DNA from: Streptomyces sp. HUAS 15-9
GTDB lineage: Bacteria; Actinomycetota; Actinomycetes; Streptomycetales; Streptomycetaceae
Length of the DNA: 64,000 bases
Direction of reading: 5' to 3'
Assembly: GCF_025642155.1 (NCBI RefSeq)
Contig: NZ_CP106798.1
Coordinates: 2,604,001 to 2,668,000, forward strand
Shown here one piece after another: positions 26,024-34,066 of the stretch. The notes under the pieces were generated by a model, which was given only the letters and a program-made list of their open reading frames with translations, was not told the origin of the DNA and did no database searches. Numbering within the stretch: position 1 is the first letter of the stretch; the number at the start of each line of letters is the position of its first letter. The position numbers and the translations under genes are program-made.

Positions 26024-27268
26024 ATGACGGCCTGTGCGATGGAAACCACGGCCGCCGGCAAGGGCGACGACGTGCCGGCGGCGGGCTGCAGCATCACGGT
26101 GGACGGTGCCTACGCCGCCCGTCTCGCGCTGGGCGGCGACTCCTGGTTCCCGGAGCGCTGGACACTGGACGGCCCCGAGCCGTACGCCGTGCCGCTGCCC
26201 GGCAACCAGCCCGAGGAGCCCGGCACCGAGGTGCAGCCGATGGGCGACGGGCGGGTCCTCATCCACCGGCTGGTGGAGCGGCGGCACGCCTTCTCGCTGC
26301 TGTACCCGACCGGCCCCGGCACCGGTGAGCTGCCGCTGGGCACGGTGGAGTGCCCGGACCCGGGCACGGGGCTGCGGCTGCTGCCGCCGGTGCCGGGAGG
26401 CATGCGGGCGTACGCCCTGGAGGTCGGCCCCCGCTCCACGGCCGTGTGGCTGGTGGCGGGCGGCGCCTTCGGGCCCGAGCACCTCGCCGAGGTCCCGGGG
26501 CGCTGCTCGGGCGGGGTCTGGCTGGACCGCACGGGACGGATGCTCGCCCTGGACCGGGAGCTGGGCGGGATCACCAAGGCGGTCGTGGTGGATCTGGAGC
26601 GGGGCGGCGAGGTGTCACCGCTGCTGCAGATCGCGGCGGGCAGCGACGACCGGCTGCTGCTCGCCGATCCGGACAGCGGGCTGATCCTGGTCGGCTCGGA
26701 CGCGCCCTCCCCCGGGCGGGAACGGTTGGGCTGGGGCGTCCTGGGCAGCAGTCTGCCGGTGCGCTTCCCGGAATGTCTGCGGCTGGCCGAGTGCGTGGTG
26801 ACACCGTTCGCGATCCAGCCGGGGCAGGCGCTGACGCCGGAGCAGTGCGCGGTGGCGCTGCACATCGAGGGTCCGCACGGCAGTTGGGTCGGGGTGTGGC
26901 GGCCCGCGGAGCGGCGGGTGCACCATCTCCCGGCGCCCGGGGGATGGCTGCCCGGGGCCGGGCTGTGGACAGAGGGCGGAGCGCTGCGGCTGCCGTACGC
27001 CACGGCGGAGACCCCGTGCGGCGTGGCGGAGTCGGCGGCGCCCGCGAGAACGGGGGGTACGGGGGACAGGAAGGATGCGGGGAGACCGAGGTGCACGGGG
27101 GCACCGGATGACGCGAGCCCGGAGGATCCAGGACGGGGCCGCGGCGGCGTGGCTGTCATGGCGCTGGACGCACCCCGCGAGTCGGCGGAACCGGACCCTC
27201 CGGAACCTCTCGTGCCCCGCCCGGTGCCGCTCCAACAGGCGCCGCTGGGGCGTCTTGTAACGAAGTAG
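26024..27268 (+). CDS. hypothetical protein, possible beta-propeller
   Basis: A 414-residue soluble protein from ATG 26024, with an excellent ribosome site (GGAGGTGA). It is rich in short beta-strand and turn patterns with repeated Trp, Leu and Gly (RHAFSLLYPTGPGTGEL, GGVWLDRTGRMLALDREL, DDRLLLADPDSGLILVG), suggesting a propeller-like fold. The C-terminal 80 residues are low-complexity, Pro/Gly/Arg-rich and probably disordered. It has no signal peptide, membrane segment or catalytic motif. I do not recognise a named family. Confidence 0.65.
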   Translation: MTACAMETTAAGKGDDVPAAGCSITVDGAYAARLALGGDSWFPERWTLDGPEPYAVPLPGNQPEEPGTEVQPMGDGRVLIHRLVERRHAFSLLYPTGPGTGELPLGTVECPDPGTGLRLLPPVPGGMRAYALEVGPRSTAVWLVAGGAFGPEHLAEVPGRCSGGVWLDRTGRMLALDRELGGITKAVVVDLERGGEVSPLLQIAAGSDDRLLLADPDSGLILVGSDAPSPGRERLGWGVLGSSLPVRFPECLRLAECVVTPFAIQPGQALTPEQCAVALHIEGPHGSWVGVWRPAERRVHHLPAPGGWLPGAGLWTEGGALRLPYATAETPCGVAESAAPARTGGTGDRKDAGRPRCTGAPDDASPEDPGRGRGGVAVMALDAPRESAEPDPPEPLVPRPVPLQQAPLGRLVTK

Positions 27269-27364
27269 TGGCGGTCGGCGTGGCCGCCTGGATTCGCCCC
27301 GTGGTGTGCCGGTTACACTCGCCCGGCTGTACGAAAGATGATGTTGACGGGGTGAATTCTTCCG

Positions 27365-27517
27365 ATGAGTGACGCGAGTACGACCGACCAGCTGTCCGCC
27401 GACTTTCAGGAGACCACGGGTCACGGTAAGCACCGCGGCCAGGTCTCGGCGCAGGACAGCGAAACGGCCCCGCACGGCCGGCACCGCAAGCCGGAGTCGG
27501 CCGACAGGGCGGCCTGA
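27365..27517 (+). CDS. small acidic/histidine-rich protein, 50 residues
   Basis: ATG 27365 to TGA 27517 encodes MSDASTTDQLSADFQETTGH and a further 30 hydrophilic residues with recurring HGKHRGQ/HGRHRKP motifs. The frame begins 97 bp after the previous gene, is preceded by GGGGTGA, and ends 11 bp before a strong terminator hairpin, so the transcript boundaries match a short gene. It has no hydrophobic segment and is probably disordered. Function unknown. Confidence 0.6.
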   Translation: MSDASTTDQLSADFQETTGHGKHRGQVSAQDSETAPHGRHRKPESADRAA

Positions 27518-27528
27518 CGGTTCGCACC

Positions 27529-27562
27529 GGGGGTCCATCAGCCAGGCTGATGGGCCCCCTTT
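27529..27562 (+). terminator. rho-independent terminator after small gene
   Basis: GGGGGTCCATCAGCC pairs with GGCTGATGGGCCCCC (one G-T pair) around a minimal loop and is followed by TTT. It ends the 27365-27517 transcript and may also act on the convergent SDR operon. Confidence 0.8.
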
Positions 27563-27607
27563 CGTGTGTCACCGGCGATTGACACCAGCGTTTGTCACTG
27601 GCGTGTG

Positions 27608-28546
27608 TCACCGGCGTTTGAGCCCCAGCACCTCCGCCGCCGCGAACGTCTCCCCCGTCGGCCGGTCCGCGTAGTGCGGGGTGAGGAGCGCGTCGAGTTC
27701 GTCGTAGGTGAAGGTGTCCTGCTTGCTGTCGAACTGCGCCTGGACGCGTGGTCGTTCGACGACGGCGACCATGCCGCCGTGCACGACGAGCAGTTGTCCG
27801 TTGAGCCGTTCGGCGGCGGGTGAGGCCAAGTAGCCGACGAGCGGGGCGACATGCTCGGGGGCGAGCGGGTCGAGGCCCTCGCCGGGTGCCCTGAGCCCGG
27901 CGAAGACGTCCTCGGTCATCCGGGTCCGGGCGCGCGGGCAGATCGCGTTGGCCGTCACGCCGTACTTGGCGAGGGCGAGCGCCGTGGAAGTGGTCAGCCC
28001 GACGATCCCGCCCTTCGCGGCCGCGTAGTTGGGCTGGCCCGCCGAACCCGCGAGGAACGCCTCCGACGAGGTGTTCACGATCCGCCCGTAGACCGGTCCC
28101 CCGGCCGCCTTGGACCGCTCACGCCAGTGTGCGGCCGCGAAGTGCGTGGTGTTGAAGTGTCCCTTGAGGTGGACGCGGATCACCGAGTCCCACTCGTCCT
28201 CGGACATGGAGAAGACCATGCGGTCGCGCAGGATGCCCGCGTTGTTGACCAGGATGTCCAGCTTCCCGAACTCGCCGATCGCCAACCGGACCAGTTCCCG
28301 GGCCTGTCCGAAGTCGGCTACGTCCCCGGTGTGCGCGACCGCCCGGCCGCCCTGCTCGCGTATCTCGGCGGCGATCTCCTCGGCGGGCGCGGCCGATGCC
28401 TCGCCGGAGCCGTCCCGGCCGGGCTGCCCGTAGTCGTTGACGACGACGGCCGCGCCGAGCCGGGCGAGTTCGAGGGCCTCGGCCCGGCCGAGGCCGCGCC
28501 CGGCGCCCGTGACGACGGCGGACAGCCCCTCAAGTGGCAGTGACAT
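27608..28546 (-). CDS. SDR oxidoreductase, 3-hydroxyacyl-CoA dehydrogenase type
   Basis: A 312-residue short-chain dehydrogenase from ATG 28546; a much longer open frame on this strand is an artefact of the upstream gene. Visible motifs: cofactor loop VVTGAGRGLG, an NAD-type DVADF, LVNNAGIL, and the catalytic Ser with YAAAK in NTSSEAFLAGSAGQPNYAAA. The N-terminal VVVNDYGQPGRDGSG insertion and the 45-residue C-terminal extension resemble the dehydrogenase unit of MFE-2 multifunctional beta-oxidation enzymes. It is the third gene of a MaoC-ADH-SDR operon, 11 bp after the dehydrogenase, fitting oxidation of a 3-hydroxyacyl-CoA formed by the MaoC hydratase. Confidence 0.88.
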   Translation of the reverse strand: MSLPLEGLSAVVTGAGRGLGRAEALELARLGAAVVVNDYGQPGRDGSGEASAAPAEEIAAEIREQGGRAVAHTGDVADFGQARELVRLAIGEFGKLDILVNNAGILRDRMVFSMSEDEWDSVIRVHLKGHFNTTHFAAAHWRERSKAAGGPVYGRIVNTSSEAFLAGSAGQPNYAAAKGGIVGLTTSTALALAKYGVTANAICPRARTRMTEDVFAGLRAPGEGLDPLAPEHVAPLVGYLASPAAERLNGQLLVVHGGMVAVVERPRVQAQFDSKQDTFTYDELDALLTPHYADRPTGETFAAAEVLGLKRR

Positions 28547-28557
28547 CGGTGGGGTCC

Positions 28558-29634
28558 TCAGATCTCTATGCACGTACGCAGGGCCGTCCCGGTACGCATC
28601 TGGTCCAGCGCCTCGTTGATCTCGGCCAGCGGCACCCGGTGGGTGATCAGGCCCTCCAGGTCGATGCGGCCGGCCCGCCACAGGGCGATGGTGCGCTCGT
28701 AGGAGCGCAGGACGTCGCCGCCGCCGTACATCGAGGGCAGGATCCGCTTCTCGTCGAAGAACAGCTCGAACATGTTGAGCTGGAGGAAGTCGTCCATGGC
28801 GCCCGCGCCGACGACGACCAGGGTGCCGCCGCGCCGGGTGTTCTCGTACGCCGTGCGCGCGGTGGCGGACCTGCCCACGACCTCGAAGACGTAGTCGAAG
28901 CCCTCGCCGCCGGTGACCTGCTGCTTGGCGTCGGCCAGCTCGTCCGGCGAGACGGCCTTCGTGGCGCCGAATCTGAGCGCGGACGCGCGGCGGGAGGCGA
29001 CCGGGTCGACGGCGACGATCTCGGCGGCGCCCTTGAGCCGGGCGCCCTGGATCGCCGAGATGCCCACGCCCCCGCAGCCGATGACGGCGACCGACGAACC
29101 GGCCTCCACGTCGGCGGTGTTGAGGACCGCGCCGAGTCCCGTCGTCACCCCGCAGCCGATGAGGGCGGCGATGTCGAAGGGCACGTCGGCCGGGATCGGC
29201 ACGGCGCAGCCCGCGTCGACGACGACCTCCTCGGCGAAGGTGCCGGTGCCCGCGAAGCCGAAGACGTCGCCGCCGGGGCGCTTGAAGTTGGGGGTGCCCG
29301 CGTTCACGAACCCGGCCAGGCACAGCTCGGTCTGGCCGCGCTTGCAGGCGGGGCAGGCGCCGCAGGCGGGCAGCCAGCAGATCACGACCCGGTCACCGGG
29401 CTTGAGATGGGTGACCTTCTCGCCGACCTCGACGATCTCGCCCGCGCCCTCGTGCCCGGGGACGAAGGGCGCCGGCTGCGGAAGCACCCCGTTCATCGCG
29501 GACAGGTCCGAGTGGCACAGCCCCGTGGCGCGCACCCGCACCCGCACCCTGCCGGGGCCGAAGCTCACCGCCTCGACGTCGTCGAGGACCTCCAGCTTGT
29601 CCTGGCCGATCTCGTGCAGTACGGCTGCGCGCAT
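28558..29634 (-). CDS. zinc-dependent class III-type alcohol dehydrogenase
   Basis: A 358-residue MDR dehydrogenase from ATG 29634 (MRAAVLHEIGQDKLEVLDDV), with GGGGAG upstream. Catalytic zinc ligands lie in TGLCHSD and PGHEGAG; the structural zinc loop is CGACPACKRGQTELC; the Rossmann motif is VIGCGGVGISA. It is predicted to oxidise a primary alcohol or S-(hydroxymethyl)thiol with NAD or mycothiol. In the operon it stands between the MaoC hydratase and the SDR, suggesting oxidation of a terminally hydroxylated lipid or sterol side chain, consistent with the KstR-type operator upstream (inference). Confidence 0.9.
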   Translation of the reverse strand: MRAAVLHEIGQDKLEVLDDVEAVSFGPGRVRVRVRATGLCHSDLSAMNGVLPQPAPFVPGHEGAGEIVEVGEKVTHLKPGDRVVICWLPACGACPACKRGQTELCLAGFVNAGTPNFKRPGGDVFGFAGTGTFAEEVVVDAGCAVPIPADVPFDIAALIGCGVTTGLGAVLNTADVEAGSSVAVIGCGGVGISAIQGARLKGAAEIVAVDPVASRRASALRFGATKAVSPDELADAKQQVTGGEGFDYVFEVVGRSATARTAYENTRRGGTLVVVGAGAMDDFLQLNMFELFFDEKRILPSMYGGGDVLRSYERTIALWRAGRIDLEGLITHRVPLAEINEALDQMRTGTALRTCIEI

Positions 29635-29693
29635 GCTGCGGCTCCCCTCGAATGCTTCGGTGGCTCGTCGAACTCTTCGGTGGCTCGGGTGAC

Positions 29694-30587
29694 TCAGGAG
29701 TGTTCGACGACGGTGTCGGCGAGGACGGGCGCGTCGTCCCTCTCGACCGCGCTCACGGCGACCCGTACGGCGCCTGCCTGCCGCCACATGCGGATGCGCA
29801 GGGTCTCTCCCGGATATACCACCCCCGCGAAGCGCGTGGTGTAGGAGCGGACCCGGCTCACATCGCCGCCCAGCAGCGTGTCGACGACCGCCTTGAGCGT
29901 GATGCCGTAGGTGCACAGCCCGTGCAGGATGGGCCGGTCGAACCCGGCGACCTTGGCGAACTCGGGGTCGGCGTGCAGCGGGTTCCAGTCGCCGGAGAGG
30001 CGGTAGAGCAGCGCCTGGTCCTCGCGGAGGCGCTTCTCGACGGTCCGGTCGGGCTCGCCCGCGGGCGGTTCGGTGGGGGTCCCCCCGCTCGAGCGAAGCC
30101 GAGAGTGGGGGAGGCTGGAGGGGCCACGGTCGCCGCCCCAGCCGCCTTCCCCGCGTACGAAGATCTGCGCGTCGTTGGTCCACAGCGGCCCGTCGGCGTC
30201 GGTGACCTCGGTGCGCATCACGAGGACGGCCGCCTTGCCCTTGTCGTGGACAGCGGCGATGCGGCCGGTGGCGGTCGCGGTGCCCTCGACGGGGATGGGG
30301 CGGTGCAGGGTCAGCGACTGGCCGCCGTGCAGCACGCGGGCGAGGTCGACATCGACGCCGGGCATGGACAGGCCACTGATCACCCCGGGTGACCCGTTGC
30401 CCGCGACGGTGGCGAAGCTCGGCAGGACGTGCAGCCGGGACTCCAGGGTGTAGCGCAGTTCGTCGGGGTCGGTGGCGGGGACTCCGGCGCCCAGGCCCAG
30501 GTGGTAGAGCAGGACGTCCTTGCGGTCCCAGCTGATCTCACCGGAACGGGGTTCGGCGGCGAGGGCCTTCGCTGCGTCGATGGGCAT
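29694..30587 (-). CDS. MaoC-family enoyl-CoA hydratase 2 with palindromic insert
   Basis: A 297-residue double hot-dog protein from ATG 30587, with GGAG five bases upstream. The second half has the hydratase 2 motif (LSGDWNPLHADPEFAK, then GFDRPILHGLCTYG) with the catalytic Asp and His; the first half is the non-catalytic hot dog (DRKDVLLYHLGLGAG). Between them, residues SSLPHSRLRSSGGTPTEPPA are encoded by a palindromic genomic element (30073-30113) inserted in frame in the interdomain linker. It probably hydrates 2-enoyl-CoA to 3R-hydroxyacyl-CoA in beta-oxidation. First gene of the operon; the promoter region holds a perfect KstR-type site. Confidence 0.9.
   Translation of the reverse strand: MPIDAAKALAAEPRSGEISWDRKDVLLYHLGLGAGVPATDPDELRYTLESRLHVLPSFATVAGNGSPGVISGLSMPGVDVDLARVLHGGQSLTLHRPIPVEGTATATGRIAAVHDKGKAAVLVMRTEVTDADGPLWTNDAQIFVRGEGGWGGDRGPSSLPHSRLRSSGGTPTEPPAGEPDRTVEKRLREDQALLYRLSGDWNPLHADPEFAKVAGFDRPILHGLCTYGITLKAVVDTLLGGDVSRVRSYTTRFAGVVYPGETLRIRMWRQAGAVRVAVSAVERDDAPVLADTVVEHS
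30073..30113 (-). repeat. palindromic element inside maoC gene (copy 2)
   Basis: The same 41-bp element as in merR (19240-19280), with the same orientation relative to its host gene and only a few differences: it begins CTCCCCCACTCTCGGCTTCG on the minus strand. It adds the peptide LPHSRLRSSGGTPT in frame at the linker between the two hot-dog domains. Confidence 0.8.
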
Positions 30588-30686
30588 ACGGCTCCTGACA
30601 CTCACGGCTTGCTTCGGACGGCGGCTTCAAGACCTCGGTGCGGCCGTCCGCACCGTCGGCCGCACCGAGGTCGTCACGGGCCGACC

Positions 30687-30700
30687 TAGAACGCGTTCCA
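30687..30700. promoter_or_regulatory. KstR-type operator upstream of MaoC operon
   Basis: TAGAACGCGTTCCA fits the mycobacterial KstR consensus TnnAACnnGTTnnA at every fixed position. It lies 100 bp upstream of the maoC ATG. Equivalent sites occur at 40817 and 51423, and a weaker one at 54523. Confidence 0.75.
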
Positions 30701-30747
30701 GTCCGGCGCCCCTTGTATAGCCCAGCACCCCTTACTTGTGAAGGCTC

Positions 30748-30762
30748 CTGACACTGTGTCAG
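30748..30762. promoter_or_regulatory. perfect palindrome CTGACAC-T-GTGTCAG
   Basis: Two perfect 7-bp arms around one base, between the divergent maoC and ABC-remnant genes. The form is typical of a homodimeric repressor site (TetR or FadR style). No regulator gene for it is adjacent. Confidence 0.45.
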
Positions 30763-30920
30763 CTCATGTCGGCCGTGACATTTGTACTGCCCGAGTCCGT
30801 ACATGCGCATCTGCCGGACAGGGGGCCGGAATTCATAGCGTCGTAGGCATGACACAGACATCAGCCGCCGTGTCCTTCACGGGAGCCGTCAAGGCCTACG
30901 GCCCGCTCCGCGCCGTCGAC

Positions 30921-30980
30921 GGCATCGCGCGCGGCATCGCGCGCGGCATCGCGCGCGGCATCGCGCGCGGCATCGCGCGC
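30921..30980 (+). repeat. five tandem copies of a 12-bp unit
   Basis: GGCATCGCGCGC repeats five times without a mismatch, encoding repeated GIAR. It sits where an intact ABC ATPase has the strand just before GETVALLG, and has probably expanded by replication slippage after the gene lost its function. Confidence 0.95.
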
Positions 30981-31004
30981 GGCGAGACCGTCGCCCTGCT
31001 CGGC

Positions 31005-31031
31005 CTCCCCCAAGCTCTCGGCTTCGCTCGA
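31005..31031 (+). repeat. half copy of the palindromic element at deletion junction
   Basis: CTCCCCCAAGCTCTCGGCTT followed by CGCTCGA matches the left part of the 41-bp element; the G-rich right part is absent. It marks the point where the middle of the ATPase gene has been lost. Confidence 0.7.
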
Positions 31032-31124
31032 CGACGCCTTCCTCACCCTGACCTCGCACGGAACGGAAACCGAGACGAAGACGGGGACAGGGACGGCGAT
31101 GAGGACGAAGACGGAGACGGTCTG

Positions 31125-31841
31125 ATGTGGGACTACCTGCGCCTGGAAGTGCGCCGCACCCTGCGCGACACGGGCTTCGTGATCGGCGGGATCGCGATAC
31201 CGGTGATGATGTATCCGCTGTTCACCAACCTCGGCGAGAACGACAGCGCCTGGAAGACCGCCTCCATGGTCGGCACGGCCGCGTACGGCGCGGTCGGCTC
31301 CGCCCTCAATCCCGGGGGCGCGGTCGCCGAGGACCGGGCGATCGGCTGGCTGCGGCAGCTGAGGGTGACGCCGGTGACCCCGCGCGAGGTGGTGATCGGG
31401 CGGGCGCTGACCGGTTCGGTGACCGTGCTCCCGGCGATTGTCGCCGTGCTCGTGGCGGGCGGTCTGGTGAACGGCGTCCGGCTGGGGGCCTGGCAGTGGG
31501 CCGCGGTGGCGGTGCTGCTGTGGTTCGGCTCGATCCCCTTCACCCTGCTCGGCCTCGGCAACGGCTACCGGCTGACCGGTCCGGCCACCGGCGTGGCGAA
31601 CATGATCGGCAACCTGGGGCTCGCGGTGCTCGGCGGTCTCTGGTTCCCGATCGAGCTCTTCCCCGGCCGGCTACGCCCGGTCTCGGCGTACACCCCAACC
31701 CATGGCATCGCCGAGCTGGGCACCTCGGTCGCCGCGGGTCACGCCCCGGCACTCGACGCGATTCTCGTACTGACGTTCTGGATGCTGGTGTTCTGTTCGT
31801 ACGCTGTGCTGTCGTACCGCCGTGGTGCGGGGACCAGCTGA
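31125..31841 (+). CDS. ABC-2 type permease, partner ATPase lost
   Basis: A 238-residue membrane protein from ATG 31125 (MWDYLRLEVRRTLRDTGFVI), overlapping the ATPase remnant's stop by one base (TGATG). Six hydrophobic segments are expected; PVTPREVVIGRALTGSVTVLP and GLWFPIELFPGRL are typical of ABC-2 drug/lipid exporter permeases. The gene order ATPase-permease-histidine kinase-response regulator is a common Streptomyces unit. As its ATPase is a remnant, the transporter is probably inactive unless another ATPase serves it. An alternative product beginning at 30849 would fuse the ATPase N-terminus and a 35-residue acidic stretch to the permease. Confidence 0.8.
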   Translation: MWDYLRLEVRRTLRDTGFVIGGIAIPVMMYPLFTNLGENDSAWKTASMVGTAAYGAVGSALNPGGAVAEDRAIGWLRQLRVTPVTPREVVIGRALTGSVTVLPAIVAVLVAGGLVNGVRLGAWQWAAVAVLLWFGSIPFTLLGLGNGYRLTGPATGVANMIGNLGLAVLGGLWFPIELFPGRLRPVSAYTPTHGIAELGTSVAAGHAPALDAILVLTFWMLVFCSYAVLSYRRGAGTS

Positions 31842-31855
31842 TCGGGGGATCTCGG

Positions 31856-33151
31856 GTGAACAAGGACATGGTGAACGAGGGCATGTCGTGGTGGCAGGGA
31901 GTGCGGTGCCAGGTGGCCGCCTGGCAGGCCGCACGGGCGGCGTGGCGGGCGGACATGGACCGCTTCCGGGCCGCGCAGAAGGCCGCCCGGAAGAACGGGG
32001 AGACCCCTGAGCATCCGGGCCCGCCGCCCACCGGTTTCGCGCTGCTGCCATGGCTTCTCATGGGGCTGGGCTCCTTCTCCAATCTCTTCCAGGGCAAGAC
32101 CCCCAACCCGTGGATCGGCGGCCTGGGCCTGCTCGCCTTCAACTCGCTGTACGTCTACGTGACGTTCCGCGCCTTCGACCGGAAGAAGCGCGAGGCGACG
32201 TCCACCCGGGTGGCGCTGCTGCTGATGGGCCTGCTGACCACGGGCCTGGCCCTCGGGTACGGCGGCAGCTGGCTGCTGTTCTTCCCTCTGCTGGGCCTCG
32301 CGACGGGCGCCACCCTGCGCGGTCCGTGGCTGGGCAGGACGGGCATCCTGCTGGCCGCGTTCGCCGGTACCGTCTCCGGCTTCCGCGACGGGTGGGACGC
32401 GGTGAACATCGCGTACGGCACCTTCCTGTCGAGCATGGTGACGGCCGCGATCCTGGGTCTCAGCGAGGCCGTACGGGAACTGCGCGCCGCCCGTGAGGAA
32501 CTGGCCCGCCGCGCGGTGGAGAAGGAGCGCCTGCGCTTCTCCCGCGATCTGCACGATCTGCTCGGCCACACCCTGTCGGTGATCGTGGTCAAGTCGGAGG
32601 CGGCCCGGCGTCTCGCCCCGCGCGACATGGACGCGGCGCTGTCGCAGATCAACGACATCGAGTCGGTGGGCAGGCAGGCGCTGACCGAGATCCGCGAGGC
32701 GGTGACCGGCTACCGGGAGGGCAGCCTCGCCACGGAGCTGACCCGCGCCCGCTCGGCCCTGTCCGCGGCCAGTGTGGAGCCGGTGGTCAGGCAGTCCGGC
32801 ACCCCGCTGACCTCGCAGACGGAGGCCCTGCTGGGCTGGGTGGTGCGCGAGGCGGTCACCAACGTCGTCCGGCACAGCGACGCCGGCCGCTGTGAGATCA
32901 CCGTGGAGAGCGGCGCGGAGCGGGTACGGCTGACGGTCACGGACAACGGCACCGGCGCGGCCGCCGCCGAACCCTGGGAGGGCATCGGCGGCACCGGGCT
33001 CAAGGGGCTGACCGAGCGCCTCGCGACGGCGGGCGGCTCCCTGCGGGCCGGCCCGTCGCCGCGCGGCGGCTTCACGGTCACCGCCGAACTCCCCACGGAA
33101 CCGGCGGAGCTGTCGGCGGCCGGGGCGGCTACGGCGCCCAGGGCGAGCTGA
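31856..33151 (+). CDS. DesK-type sensor histidine kinase
   Basis: A 431-residue kinase from GTG 31856, with GGGGGA upstream. The N-terminus is soluble and charged; four or five membrane segments (about 65-195) follow. The HisKA_3 dimerisation domain contains the phosphorylated His in RFSRDLHDLLGHTLSVI. The HATPase domain has WVVREAVTNVVRHSDA (N box), VTDNGTG and GIGGTGLKGLTERL. It would phosphorylate a NarL-type response regulator; the matching one begins 2.9 kb downstream at 36014, separated by an inserted arabinofuranosidase gene and an IS element. The 3' end overlaps that inserted gene by 23 bp on the opposite strand. Confidence 0.93.
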   Translation: MNKDMVNEGMSWWQGVRCQVAAWQAARAAWRADMDRFRAAQKAARKNGETPEHPGPPPTGFALLPWLLMGLGSFSNLFQGKTPNPWIGGLGLLAFNSLYVYVTFRAFDRKKREATSTRVALLLMGLLTTGLALGYGGSWLLFFPLLGLATGATLRGPWLGRTGILLAAFAGTVSGFRDGWDAVNIAYGTFLSSMVTAAILGLSEAVRELRAAREELARRAVEKERLRFSRDLHDLLGHTLSVIVVKSEAARRLAPRDMDAALSQINDIESVGRQALTEIREAVTGYREGSLATELTRARSALSAASVEPVVRQSGTPLTSQTEALLGWVVREAVTNVVRHSDAGRCEITVESGAERVRLTVTDNGTGAAAAEPWEGIGGTGLKGLTERLATAGGSLRAGPSPRGGFTVTAELPTEPAELSAAGAATAPRAS

Positions 33152-33961
33152 CCACCCAGCTCACGTCGTCGCTCCACGACGTACCGCTGTCCCAGGTGTT
33201 CGAGCCGCCGTTGCTCGCTACGTAGACGTTGTAGTCGTAGTGGCGCAGATATCTGGTCGGATAGTTGTACGACGCGAACGAGGTGCCCGTGCCGCTCTTG
33301 CCGGTCTGTGGGCAGAACGTGGCATCGGTCCTGAACTGGGCGCTGCCGTCCATGGGCTGCCGGTAGAGCCGGTAGTTGTAGTGGCGCAGGAAGTCGCCGG
33401 GGTAGTTGCGCGACTCGAAGGAGACGCAGGAGCCGGCGGCGAGGCCCTTGCGGACGATCCAGGTGGCATCGCTCCTGTCGAGGGCCGAACTGCTTGACGT
33501 CACCGCGGAGATGACGGCCGCGTTGTTCTGGTGGCGGACGTAGTCGGTGGTGCAGCAGGAGGTCGTCGCGCGCAGCGAGATCTCCGAGCCGGGCGTGAGG
33601 GAGCCGGTACGGCCGGTCGGGCCGCCGTAGCCGACGGAGACGATATTGGCCTGCACGGCGTTGTCGGCGGCGTCCGTCGGGATGCCGGAGGTCATGACGC
33701 CCTCGAAGAAGGACCCTATGGAGCCGTTGCTGTTGTCACCGCCGGTGCCGAGCACGATCGCGCCCTCCTGGTGCATCGGTGAGTAGCCGCCTGCGGTCGG
33801 CTCTCCTCCCGAATATGTGGTGGTGAGTCCACCGGATTGCGCATTGCCGTATTTCAGCGCGAAATGGTTCTGCCCGTTGTTCTTCAGCAGCGCGGTGACG
33901 AACGGCAGCGGTCCGGTTCCGGTGTTGGACGAGTTCTTGCTGTACCCGGCGTCCGACTAGA

Positions 33962-33987
33962 TGTACTCGGCCGTCACGTTGGTGACA
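33962..33987 (+). repeat. left inverted repeat of IS481 element
   Basis: TGTACTCGGCCGTCACGTTG and GTGACA; matches the right end at 22 of 26 positions, with mismatches at positions 10, 12, 14 and 16. Confidence 0.9.
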
Positions 33988-34066
33988 CGCAGCCGTCGGT
34001 AGTTGATCAAGGAAGGACCTCCGGGCGTAGTGGAGATAGCCGTCTTCACTCACCTCGGAGGTCCTG

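Larger units (their letters stand above)
30849..31125 (+). pseudogene. remnant of ABC transporter ATP-binding gene
   Basis: The first 23 or so codons (MTQTSAAVSFTGAVKAYGPL and on) and ETVALLG are the N-terminus of an ABC ATPase up to the beginning of Walker A, where PNGAGKST should follow. Instead there is half a palindromic genomic element (31005-31031), and then, in another frame, a typical ATPase C-terminus (DDAFLTLTSHGTETE to TGA 31123-31125). All of Walker A, signature and Walker B is missing. A 12-bp unit repeated five times (30921-30980) disrupts the N-terminal part as well. In its own frame the N-terminus now reads through into the permease gene. Confidence 0.8.

Noticed and set aside
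28558..30183. A 541-codon minus-strand frame covering the alcohol dehydrogenase and part of maoC
   Set aside because: Its first 183 codons are an out-of-frame reading of maoC. The true dehydrogenase starts at ATG 29634 with a ribosome site.
31127..31855. Upstream extension of the histidine kinase frame through the permease gene
   Set aside because: It is the +2 frame of the permease; GTG 31856 has a ribosome site and begins the conserved protein.
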